Part shown: positions 1-6,528 of the stretch, in pieces
Position numbering within the stretch: position 1 is the stretch's first letter
How the letters are laid out: each line of letters starts with the position of its first letter
Origin: Deltaproteobacteria bacterium
Lineage (GTDB): Bacteria > Desulfobacterota > Desulfarculia > Adiutricales > Adiutricaceae
Assembly (NCBI GenBank): GCA_031279155.1
Contig: JAITJB010000217.1
Location: 1 to 9,581 of the forward strand
DNA: 9,581 bases
Reading direction: 5' to 3'
Notes under the pieces: generated by a model
Databases searched by the model: none
The model's input: only the letters and a program-made list of their open reading frames with translations
Told to the model about the DNA's origin: nothing
Position numbers and translations under genes: made by a program

Positions 1-1097
1 ACCGGGATGTTGCAGGCCCAAGCTAGCCAAGATAGGCCGCTACTTAAGCCGATAAAAAAATCTGCGTGTCTTAAAACTTCAATCCTTTTGGATAAAGAGA
101 GATTTCCGGTAAAATCTTCGGCCCCGTGGGGGATCTGGTTCCAGGTAAAACCCATGCCCACGGTGCTTTCCCGATCGATAGCCAGCACCCGGTAGCCAAG
201 GGATTTTAAGTGGTTAATGACGATGTTCCAACCGTGGCCGTTGTTCCAAAACTTAGCTTGACACGAGGATTTGGTGGCAATGCAGACGTAGGGTTCTTCT
301 AAGCCCTCGGGTCTTTTGACATTCAAATTTAAAAGAGGCGGAACTTCTTGGGGGTCAACGCCTAAGATGTAGCCTGCCGTGCGGTGAAGACCGACCTGAC
401 GAAAATCGATGGGCTGATTATCTAAATTATGGCCAAAAAAGAGGCCCACCCGATAAGAGGCGTAGGGCTCCTTGGTTACGACTTCTTGGGGTATATTAAA
501 TGTAATTTCAGGGTACTGATCGCGGAAGATTTCCAATAGCTCTTTACCCATGGCGCATTCAAGCTTACAGCCATGTTTTTGCCGAAATTTTTCAGCATAA
601 GGAAACCAGCCGATCAGATCGCCTAGAGTCCCGACGGGAAATTTTATTAAAACCTCGCGGTCTCTGAGATCCAAATGGTGATCCACCAATGGTTCAGGGG
701 TACCCCACTCCCAGATGCGCACGATAAAGGGCACATAAAACTTTTTGGTGCTGACCACCCAACCCTCTTCGGTGTCGCAGGCAAATAAGGTATTGCCTGA
801 TTCCTCGTCTAAGAGTTCGACGTGCCATTTGCCCTTTGGGACCCAAACACGGACGCCGTCATTAAAATCAAAGCGCACCCCTTGGGGACCGACCATCGTA
901 GGGAGATCTGGCGGCTGGACAAAGAAGGGATCGTGTTGTTCGGTAGGGCCAGCCGCCGGTAAATGCTCAGCTGTCACCGAAGGCTCAGCCGCGCTCGTGG
1001 CCCCACTAGAAACACTATTATCGCCGGTGTTTTCAGAATTCTGGGCTTCTATTGTTTGTTCTGTCTGGCCTTGATCGCCGGTACTGTCCGAACTCAC
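1..1097 (-). CDS. TibC/Aah-family autotransporter O-heptosyltransferase, partial (C-terminus beyond left edge)
   Basis: The first 365 codons are present, read by hand from the minus strand. The protein resembles bacterial autotransporter heptosyltransferases (TibC, Aah), which move heptose from ADP-heptose onto Ser/Thr of passenger domains in the cytoplasm before export. Family-like stretches are PTMVGPQGVRFDFNDG (66-81), RDREVLIKFPVGTLGD (145-160), DFRQVGLHRTAGYILGVDP (231-249), QAKFWNNGHGWN (280-291), IPHGAED (322-328) and LRHADFFIGLSSGLSWLAWA (342-361). D160 and K282 probably match the catalytic Asp and sugar-nucleotide-binding Lys of TibC; this is from memory. The iron-binding cysteines of the family lie in the missing C-terminus. 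Residues 1-65 form a Ser/Thr/Glu/Gly/Pro-rich, probably disordered extension before the core. The start is GTG 1097-1095, with an in-frame TAA just upstream and a good ribosome binding site. It follows mnmG by 50 bases, with no promoter evident. No autotransporter substrate is visible. Confidence 0.85.
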   Translation of the reverse strand, partial: MSSDSTGDQGQTEQTIEAQNSENTGDNSVSSGATSAAEPSVTAEHLPAAGPTEQHDPFFVQPPDLPTMVGPQGVRFDFNDGVRVWVPKGKWHVELLDEESGNTLFACDTEEGWVVSTKKFYVPFIVRIWEWGTPEPLVDHHLDLRDREVLIKFPVGTLGDLIGWFPYAEKFRQKHGCKLECAMGKELLEIFRDQYPEITFNIPQEVVTKEPYASYRVGLFFGHNLDNQPIDFRQVGLHRTAGYILGVDPQEVPPLLNLNVKRPEGLEEPYVCIATKSSCQAKFWNNGHGWNIVINHLKSLGYRVLAIDRESTVGMGFTWNQIPHGAEDFTGNLSLSKRIEVLRHADFFIGLSSGLSWLAWACNIP

Positions 1098-1104
1098 TTA
1101 AATT

Positions 1105-1111
1105 CTCTCCT
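1105..1111 (-). promoter_or_regulatory. Ribosome binding site for the heptosyltransferase GTG start
   Basis: The minus strand reads AGGAGAG followed by seven bases (AATTTAA) and then GTG. The TAA directly before the GTG is in frame, so no longer start is possible. This site fixes the GTG as the start of the heptosyltransferase gene. Confidence 0.8.
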
Positions 1112-1147
1112 ATTTATTATTTTAGCCTTAGAAATCTTTATGATTAG

Positions 1148-3007
1148 CTACCTACGCATTGATTTGGTTAGGTGAATCATGACAGCCGCCACCGCCGCCG
1201 GGGTCACGCCCCTGAGCCTCCCAGCCTGACCTAAAGTAGAGGGCTTTTTGGCCATCAAGATCTCCGTAGCCTCGCCGCTAAGCCCTGGTACATGGCGGAA
1301 GTCTAGATCCATGGGTATGCTCTGGTGTTCCCTTTGACTTACCTGCCGCATTTCCGAAGCCTGCCTGGTCAGGTAACCTTGGTATTTTATCTCTGTTTCT
1401 AAAGTTAAAGCCGCCGAGCTTTCCATCTGAGCTAAGCCATCAACTAAGCCGTAAAGATGTTTTAGCCCGATATCCGGACGCCTTAAAAATTCCGCCGCGC
1501 TGACCGTCCCCGATAAGTAGACCGCCCTATCGGGTAAATTATGCTGGTCTTTGAGGGCATAGGCCATAGATGGGGTTATTTTGGTAGTCATTAGTTTTTG
1601 GCCAAATAGCTCTAAGTCGGCTTTCTTAGCCAAAAACTTTGAGCGCCTCAATGAATCCAAAAGGCCTAAGGAATCGGCCAAAGGCGATAAGCGCAGGTCA
1701 GCGTTATCTTCTCTGAGGCTTAAGCGCCATTCAGATCGGCTGGTAAACATGCGGTAGGGTTCAGTTACGCCATAAACCGTCAGATCGTCGAGCATAACCC
1801 CGGTCAAAGCCCGCTCCCGGCCTAAGGCCATGGGCTCTCGGCCAGAGGCTCTTAAGGCCGCGCCTACGCCGGCCCAAAGGCCTTGGGCTGCGGCTTCCTC
1901 GTAGCCGCTGGTCCCATTTATCTGGCCGGCCATAAATAGACCTTTGATTAGCCTCGACTCCAAGGTCGGCTCAAGGTAAGTGGGATCGCAGATATCGTAT
2001 TCAATGGCATAACCGGGCCTGGCTACGTTAGTCTCTTCTAAGCCTAAAATTGTATTAATCAGGGCCTGCTGGACCTCAGGCGATAGTCCCGTGGGCATTC
2101 CGCTCGGATAGATCAAATCCGGCCCATCGGGCTCCAAAAAAATATGGTGCCTCTCCCGATGGGGAAAGCGGCGGACTTTATCTTCTAGCGAGGGACAATA
2201 GCGAGGCCCAGCGCTGACGGGATCGTCGGCGTAAATTTTGGAGCATTTTATGTTGTCGCGAACTAAGCGGTGGGTCTCAGAATTGGTGTAGGTGAGAAAA
2301 CAGCTGACCAGATTTCGGGGAGGACCACTTAAAACCGAAAAGGGCCTGGCCTTGGGATCGCCTGGCTGCTCAATTAAGCCCTTGGTATTAACCGTCTTGG
2401 CCTCTAACCTAGGAGCGGTGCTCGTTGAAAGCCTAGCCATCTTATGGCCGAGGGCTTGTAGGCCCGGACGAGTTAAGGTGGCCGGGGGTTCCCCGACCCG
2501 GCCCCCGGGCTGAGAATTTAGTCCATGGAAAATCTGACCGTTCCAGAAAGTGCCGCCAGTAAAAACTAAGGCCCCACAAGCTAAAAAACGACCGTCGCCC
2601 AAGATAAGTCCTTGGACGCAGCCGTCAACAACTTTGGCCTCTTTAGCCTCGCCGGCTAAAACCGTAAGGCCCGATTGGTTACTGACAAATTCTTTGGCTC
2701 TTTGGCTATAAAGAGCCCTGTCGACCAGATTTCGGGTAGCCCGGCTAGCCGGCCCCTTACTTTCACCTAAGACCCGACACTGGATAGCGGCTAGATCGGC
2801 CCCCATGGGGGCATAACCCCCTAAGGCGTCGACCTCCCTTAAAAGACCGCCCTTAGCTGGCCCGCCAAAGGCCGGGTTACAGGAAAGGACCCCGATGGTC
2901 TCGGGGTTCATGGTAACTAATAGGGTTTTAAGACCTAAGCGGGCCGCAGCCAAGGACGCCTCGATGCCCGAGTGGCCCCCGCCTACGACAATAACATCGA
3001 AAATCAC
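1148..3007 (-). CDS. mnmG: tRNA uridine-5-carboxymethylaminomethyl(34) synthesis enzyme MnmG (GidA)
   Basis: This is an FAD-dependent cytoplasmic enzyme that works with MnmE to install the 5-carboxymethylaminomethyl group on wobble U34 of certain tRNAs. With the GTG start at 3007 it has 619 residues, close to the usual family length of about 630. The sequence shows the FAD-binding GGGHSG loop (9-14) and SCNPAFGG with C43. It also has KGPASRATR (84-92), GPRYCPSLEDKV with the second conserved Cys C271, EPYRMFTSRSEWRLSLREDNADLRL, and the C-terminal MnmE-interacting segment ending in GVTPAAVA. An open frame continues upstream to 3145 but overlaps the preceding gene by about 100 bases and adds 46 residues unlike the family. 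The GTG is therefore the better start, with a weak G-rich site about 12 bases upstream. The usually invariant LKTGTPPR segment reads LSTSTAPR here. MnmE is not in the window. Confidence 0.95.
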   Translation of the reverse strand: MIFDVIVVGGGHSGIEASLAAARLGLKTLLVTMNPETIGVLSCNPAFGGPAKGGLLREVDALGGYAPMGADLAAIQCRVLGESKGPASRATRNLVDRALYSQRAKEFVSNQSGLTVLAGEAKEAKVVDGCVQGLILGDGRFLACGALVFTGGTFWNGQIFHGLNSQPGGRVGEPPATLTRPGLQALGHKMARLSTSTAPRLEAKTVNTKGLIEQPGDPKARPFSVLSGPPRNLVSCFLTYTNSETHRLVRDNIKCSKIYADDPVSAGPRYCPSLEDKVRRFPHRERHHIFLEPDGPDLIYPSGMPTGLSPEVQQALINTILGLEETNVARPGYAIEYDICDPTYLEPTLESRLIKGLFMAGQINGTSGYEEAAAQGLWAGVGAALRASGREPMALGRERALTGVMLDDLTVYGVTEPYRMFTSRSEWRLSLREDNADLRLSPLADSLGLLDSLRRSKFLAKKADLELFGQKLMTTKITPSMAYALKDQHNLPDRAVYLSGTVSAAEFLRRPDIGLKHLYGLVDGLAQMESSAALTLETEIKYQGYLTRQASEMRQVSQREHQSIPMDLDFRHVPGLSGEATEILMAKKPSTLGQAGRLRGVTPAAVAAVMIHLTKSMRR

Positions 3008-3044
3008 TTGACTAAAAAGCCCCCCACAGGGAATTAGATTTGGC

Positions 3045-3650
3045 TCACGGTGGATAAACGCCGGGATAGTACGGGCCAGGGTAGGGATTAGACGGCCGGC
3101 CAACATAAGGCTGTCGCCTTTTTTTGGTCGAAGGCGCCCGATCACCTGGTCTTAAGGGCACTGGACCGCCTTTAGGCCGACGCATGGCTAAGGTCGTCAG
3201 ATAGGGGTCTGAACCGTAATAAATATTATCTCGGTTGTTTTCATCAATACCCACCGGCACGTTAGTAATACCATAATCATGGACCTTCTGCCAGTAAATT
3301 GCGGCCTGACGTAGGGCCCGGTTTTGTTCCGGGGTTGAGCCCCGCACCGACATAAAGCCCCGGTGGATGGTTATGGCCGTATCTTGATTGCGTAAATGGA
3401 GCCGGTAGATATCGTAGCCTGTGTTCCAAATGGTAGCGTAGGAGGGATCGCGAGCCAATCGCCATTCCAGCTCATTTTTGACCATATCTACGGTCAAGGG
3501 CCGCCATGAAGTGTCTTGGGACATGGCTGGCGAGCTCTGGAGGCATAATAGGCCAATCACAGCTAAAAGCAAGATTAACCTTAATGCGCTCAAGCTTAAC
3601 CTTAGGGTTAAGCTTGGGATTAATTTTATAATTAAAAAGTGGCTGCGCAT
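3045..3650 (-). CDS. Secreted protein of unknown function with Pro/Tyr-rich tail
   Basis: The protein has 201 residues and I do not recognise its family. The N-terminus has basic and hydrophobic residues leading into a strong hydrophobic core (SALRLILLLAVIGLLCL, 21-37). SPAMS|Q at 40-45 is a credible signal peptidase I site, predicting a mature protein from Q45. Cys36 sits in the core, but LLC is a poor lipobox. Residues 45-150 look folded, with many Trp/Tyr and Asn/Asp. Residues 155-201 are a low-complexity basic then Pro/Gly/Tyr tail ending PYPGPYYPGVYPP, as in surface or periplasmic linkers. Start choice is uncertain. ATG 3650 gives an unusually long signal peptide and has no clear ribosome binding site. 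TTG 3593 (codon 20) has AAGG six bases upstream and gives a more typical 25-residue signal. It lies 104 bases after the acidic-protein gene and 37 bases before mnmG. Confidence 0.7.
   Translation of the reverse strand: MRSHFLIIKLIPSLTLRLSLSALRLILLLAVIGLLCLQSSPAMSQDTSWRPLTVDMVKNELEWRLARDPSYATIWNTGYDIYRLHLRNQDTAITIHRGFMSVRGSTPEQNRALRQAAIYWQKVHDYGITNVPVGIDENNRDNIYYGSDPYLTTLAMRRPKGGPVPLRPGDRAPSTKKRRQPYVGRPSNPYPGPYYPGVYPP
3591..3616. repeat. Perfect 11-bp inverted repeat inside the signal-peptide coding region
   Basis: CAAGCTTAACC (3591-3601) and GGTTAAGCTTG (3606-3616) are exact reverse complements separated by TTAG. As RNA this would be a stable stem with a four-base loop. It lies about 35-60 bases inside the secreted-protein gene if ATG 3650 is the start. 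It contains the alternative TTG start (3593-3591) and its AAGG, so it could hide that start. It is not a terminator, because no T run follows on either strand. Confidence 0.7.
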
Positions 3651-3651
3651 A

Positions 3652-3705
3652 TTAGATATGGCCCAACGTTTAGATATGGCTGAAAGTTTAGATATAGCCC
3701 AAAGA
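3652..3705. repeat. Three tandem copies of an 18-bp repeat before the secreted-protein gene
   Basis: On the plus strand the copies are TTAGATATGGCCCAACGT (3652-3669), TTAGATATGGCTGAAAGT (3670-3687) and TTAGATATAGCCCAAAGA (3688-3705). The first eight bases are identical in all three. The array begins two bases upstream of the ATG at 3650. The 18-base period keeps one minus-strand frame open, in phase with the downstream gene (repeating AISK/AISN), but no standard start codon lies in it. The array may be operator-like sites, a decayed N-terminal coding repeat, or replication slippage. Confidence 0.75.
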
Positions 3706-3709
3706 TTTT

Positions 3710-3739
3710 TTTGAAAGCTCTTTCAAAGCGATACCGCTT
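3710..3739. repeat. Palindrome plus adjacent short hairpin between the acidic and secreted-protein genes
   Basis: TTTGAAAG (3710-3717) and CTTTCAAA (3720-3727) form a perfect 8-bp inverted repeat with a two-base spacer. AAGCG (3726-3730) and CGCTT (3735-3739) form a second small stem overlapping its end. On the minus strand the bases after the palindrome are A-rich, not T-rich, so this is not a typical intrinsic terminator for the upstream gene. A protein-binding site is possible but unproven. Confidence 0.5.
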
Positions 3740-3754
3740 AAATTAAAAGTAGGC

Positions 3755-6400
3755 TCAAAGCGGAATCTTGGGCGCCGGGATCATGGGCTTAGCCACAAAC
3801 CTGATCGGCTCTTGGGAGTGCATATCCATGAGATCGATATCGAGATCGTCTTCGTCGGATAATTCGCCGGCCTGCCCTTGGGCCGAGACAAAGCTGTCCT
3901 CTGAGTCCTCTAGGTAGTTAACGATAACCGCCGTTGAAGCCTCGGGTTTTGATTTGGGTTTTGGTAGCGGCTTTGGCGGCGTAAACTTCAGAGGCTGCGG
4001 CTCTAAGAGCGGCATATTTGAGACTTCCGGGAAAGGCTCTAAAGCTGGCACCAGCTCAGGCAAAGCGTTAAGCGGCGGCAGAGCCTGAAGGAGGGCTGTG
4101 GCCTCGCTAGAGAGCGAGTAATCTGGCGCCAAGATGACCTCGGGGATCAAGGCGCTCTCGTCTTGCTGAGGGGGCAGATCTTGGGGATAATCGCCAGCTA
4201 AGTTTTTAGCCGGATCGTTTACGGGATCGTAGTCGCTACTGTCGAGCTGACTGTCGGCTTCCTCCCAATAGGGCTCTAGAGCTGAAGGGTCAGAGTCATG
4301 CTCAAAGAGTTCTTCCGATTGCGCTCCTAAAGAAGCCGGTTCACTACTTGGCGGGCCATCGTCTGGAAACTCAAAGACGTTATTGTGACCGCCGTCGGTA
4401 AACTCAAAGATGCCGGGGTTATCAACCTCAGAATTATCTAGGGGCTGATTGTCTTCGAGATTTTGATCATCTAAATTTTGATCTTCTAAAGACTCAAAGA
4501 CGGCCGGGGTTTCGTCATCAAGCTCATCAAATAATTCTTGTTGGGCGTCTTCTTCTAAGGCGCCATCCATATCAGAATTTTGATCGCTATAGTTGGCCGG
4601 ATCGTAGTCGTCCTCGGCGTAGCCAGTTTCTTCGAGGTTTTCCGAAGACAAGCGGGCCTCAGCCGCTTCGGCGGCGTCAGCCTCTTCTTGGGTCAGAAAA
4701 GAGTATTCGCGGCCACCGAAGTACCTGACCACAAAGTCAGACTGAGAACGACTAGAACTGGCGGCTTTGGGCTCAACTTGAGTCGTGGTTGGGGTCTGAT
4801 TTTCAATCTTTTCTAAACAATCATCTTGCTCGAGTTTTTCTAAAGCCTCCTCAAGCTCAGGGCCGTCTTGGGAATCTAGCTCAAGGGCCTTAAGAGAGTC
4901 GGTGGAATCCGCCAAATTGAGATCGTCAGATTCTTTTGTCTCCCTTTGGGTAATAGAAGCCTCGTCTTGAAGGCTAAGATCGTCACCTGGCACAGGCTCA
5001 CAGTAAAAACTATCGTCCGGAGCGGCTGGCTTTTCTGAGACAGGTGGACTTACGGCCTTAAGCTCTTCTGACGATTGAGAGTCAAAAGTTGCGGGATATT
5101 GTTCAGAATCAAGATCGGGGATATTGGTCCTAAGATTAACTTGGGCCGTATCAGACCTTGAGTCATCGCCCGACGGCTCCGCCGGGGCAAAATCTGGCAG
5201 CTGAGCCAAAAAAGCTTGGGTCTGAGAGATGGCATCGAGTTTTTTGGCTTCTAAGGCGTTATATGAATCTGAGTTATCTTCATTATCCGGGCTATCATCA
5301 AATCCGAGAGGGCGACCTATAGCTAAGGGCGTTCCGTTGGGAGCCCTAGGGTAATCGATGGCCCTAATTAATAGCTCCACGCCAGCCGAGGCCATGGGCG
5401 TTAAGGTATCACCAGAATGCTCATTTTTAGCCGGGCTTAATTCTAGAGAATCAAAGGCCTGATCATCGGTCGGCTGAAGGCTCTCAAAGGGCTCCTCTTG
5501 TGGGCTATCTAGGCTTTCTTCTTGAGGGGCTTCTAAACTATCCGGGCTATCTAAGTTATCAGAGCTATCTAAACTGAGACCAGGGTCTTCTAAGCTACCA
5601 GGGGTTTCTTCTTCAGAGCTCTCTAAGCTGAGGCCAGGGTCCTCTAAGCTATCAGGGGCTTCTTCTTCAGGGCTCTCTAAACTGAGACCAGGGTCCTCTA
5701 AACTATCAGGAGTCTGTGCTTTAGCGCTTTCGGTTTCCCCTGGGCCGCTATCTAAGTCGTCCGACAGGTTAACGGATTCAGAAATCTCAGCGTTAAAATC
5801 ATCAGGTGAAAAATCATCTTGGAGGGCGCCCTCGGCTAGAAGTTCCTTTGGGGCTTCCAACGGAGCTTCTTCCAATGAAGGCTCTTCGAGGGGGGCTTCT
5901 TCCAATGAAGCCTCTTCCAGCGGAGTCTCTTCTAGCGGAGTTTCCTTAATTGAGGCTGAAAGGCTCTCGCCTTGAGTTTCCTCAAGCAAAGGCTCTTCGG
6001 TCTGTTCTTCTGAAGGCGGAGCGATCTCTAGCTCACTAACCATGGCCGTGTCAGCCGATTCCATCAAGCCCTGGTAAAAGTCCACCTCGCTTGGCTCAAC
6101 CAACAAAACCGATGAAGCTGGTCCACCATTGGCTGACGAACCTATGGGCGGCGGCGGATCATAGAACGGTTTTCCGCCGCCAGGTAAATCAGTTCGGTCT
6201 CCTTGATATTCAGCGTCATCTTCAGGCAGAACTGAAACCTCAACATGGAAGCCCCGAGGAGTGATCTTGACCTCCAGGCAGTCATCGGAGGTGACCACGG
6301 AAACAAAGAGACGGCTTTCCGATGGTTTGACCCTAACGGCCACACTCCGGTCAGAACCAGGGACCACAACTGACACTCGTGGGATTCTGCTGTTAGTCAT
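3755..6400 (-). CDS. Large acidic, mostly disordered repeat protein of unknown function
   Basis: The protein has 881 residues, is dominated by Asp, Glu, Ser, Pro and Leu, and is not one I recognise. It has no signal peptide or membrane segment, so it is probably cytoplasmic. Residues 5-58 form a beta-rich segment of alternating hydrophobics (RVSVVV, SRLFVSVV, CLEVKI, GFHVEVSVL), the likeliest folded domain. A Pro/Gly linker follows (72-88, with DPPPPIGSS). Residues 153-182 are six pentapeptides of the form E-x-P/S-L-E. Residues 232-285 hold three copies of an 18-residue unit containing SLEDPGLSL. Short ordered-looking patches occur at 340-366 and 555-585 (SDFVVRYFGGREYSFLTQEE). A paired IFEFTDGG/VFEFPDDG motif lies at 664-683. 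A Lys-Pro stretch (808-819) precedes a last acidic patch and a basic end. ATG 6400 is the only good start; the nearest purine-rich site (GGAAAGG) is 13 bases away in a possible hairpin loop. It could be a scaffold or surface-associated protein, but no function is assigned. Confidence 0.8.
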   Translation of the reverse strand: MTNSRIPRVSVVVPGSDRSVAVRVKPSESRLFVSVVTSDDCLEVKITPRGFHVEVSVLPEDDAEYQGDRTDLPGGGKPFYDPPPPIGSSANGGPASSVLLVEPSEVDFYQGLMESADTAMVSELEIAPPSEEQTEEPLLEETQGESLSASIKETPLEETPLEEASLEEAPLEEPSLEEAPLEAPKELLAEGALQDDFSPDDFNAEISESVNLSDDLDSGPGETESAKAQTPDSLEDPGLSLESPEEEAPDSLEDPGLSLESSEEETPGSLEDPGLSLDSSDNLDSPDSLEAPQEESLDSPQEEPFESLQPTDDQAFDSLELSPAKNEHSGDTLTPMASAGVELLIRAIDYPRAPNGTPLAIGRPLGFDDSPDNEDNSDSYNALEAKKLDAISQTQAFLAQLPDFAPAEPSGDDSRSDTAQVNLRTNIPDLDSEQYPATFDSQSSEELKAVSPPVSEKPAAPDDSFYCEPVPGDDLSLQDEASITQRETKESDDLNLADSTDSLKALELDSQDGPELEEALEKLEQDDCLEKIENQTPTTTQVEPKAASSSRSQSDFVVRYFGGREYSFLTQEEADAAEAAEARLSSENLEETGYAEDDYDPANYSDQNSDMDGALEEDAQQELFDELDDETPAVFESLEDQNLDDQNLEDNQPLDNSEVDNPGIFEFTDGGHNNVFEFPDDGPPSSEPASLGAQSEELFEHDSDPSALEPYWEEADSQLDSSDYDPVNDPAKNLAGDYPQDLPPQQDESALIPEVILAPDYSLSSEATALLQALPPLNALPELVPALEPFPEVSNMPLLEPQPLKFTPPKPLPKPKSKPEASTAVIVNYLEDSEDSFVSAQGQAGELSDEDDLDIDLMDMHSQEPIRFVAKPMIPAPKIPL
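5556..5709. repeat. 54-bp direct repeats within the acidic-protein gene
   Basis: The marker CAGGGTC starts at 5581, 5635 and 5689, giving an exact 54-base spacing. Each unit encodes 18 residues (D/G-SLEDPGLSL-E/D-S then an acidic spacer). The copies are highly similar at DNA level, with scattered third-position changes. That suggests recent slippage or recombination and possible copy-number variation between strains. Confidence 0.85.
5855..5944. repeat. Six 15-bp repeats encoding E-x-P/S-L-E pentapeptides
   Basis: On the minus strand six successive 15-base units encode ETPLE, ETPLE, EASLE, EAPLE, EPSLE and EAPLE, at residues 153-182 of the acidic protein. The DNA copies differ mainly at synonymous or Ala/Thr/Pro-switching sites. 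This is a second repeat family in the same gene, separate from the 54-bp one. Confidence 0.8.
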
Positions 6401-6405
6401 AAAAA

Positions 6406-6427
6406 GTTTCGGACCTTTCCACGAAAC
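6406..6427 (-). promoter_or_regulatory. Possible hairpin carrying the ribosome binding region of the acidic-protein gene
   Basis: On the minus strand GTTTCG and CGAAAC pair as a 6-bp stem around a ten-base loop, TGGAAAGGTC, ending six bases before the ATG. The loop contains the only Shine-Dalgarno-like purines upstream of the start. The structure could modulate translation. A short stem like this can also arise by chance. Confidence 0.35.
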
Positions 6428-6516
6428 GGGCCGACATAGGCTCGTTAGTTCACCTTCATAGTCTTCTTATCGGTTTTTTTGCGCCAAAACTTAAGCCTTT
6501 TATTTAATGTCGGCCC
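6428..6516. repeat. 10-bp inverted repeat spanning the gap between pyruvate kinase and the acidic-protein gene
   Basis: GGGCCGACAT (6428-6437) and ATGTCGGCCC (6507-6516) are exact reverse complements 69 bases apart. They almost bracket the intergenic region, which has no other clear feature. They could close a large leader stem in the transcript or be paired protein sites. No T-run terminator follows pyruvate kinase, so read-through into the next gene is plausible. Confidence 0.5.
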
Positions 6517-6528
6517 CGGCACTACTTA

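Noticed and set aside
745..1175. Plus-strand frames over the left end of the window
   Set aside because: They are antisense to the heptosyltransferase, whose minus-strand translation matches the TibC family throughout.
3008..3145. A 46-residue N-terminal extension of MnmG
   Set aside because: It overlaps the secreted-protein gene out of frame, is unlike the MnmG family, and the family-length start at GTG 3007 fits better.
3478..3714. Plus-strand frame with the repeated LDMAQR-like motif
   Set aside because: It is antisense to the secreted-protein gene. The motif is only the 18-bp tandem repeat read on the other strand, and there is no ribosome binding site.
3710..3727. Palindrome considered as an intrinsic terminator for the acidic-protein gene
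   Set aside because: On the minus strand the stem is followed by A residues, not T residues, and the stem is AT-rich.
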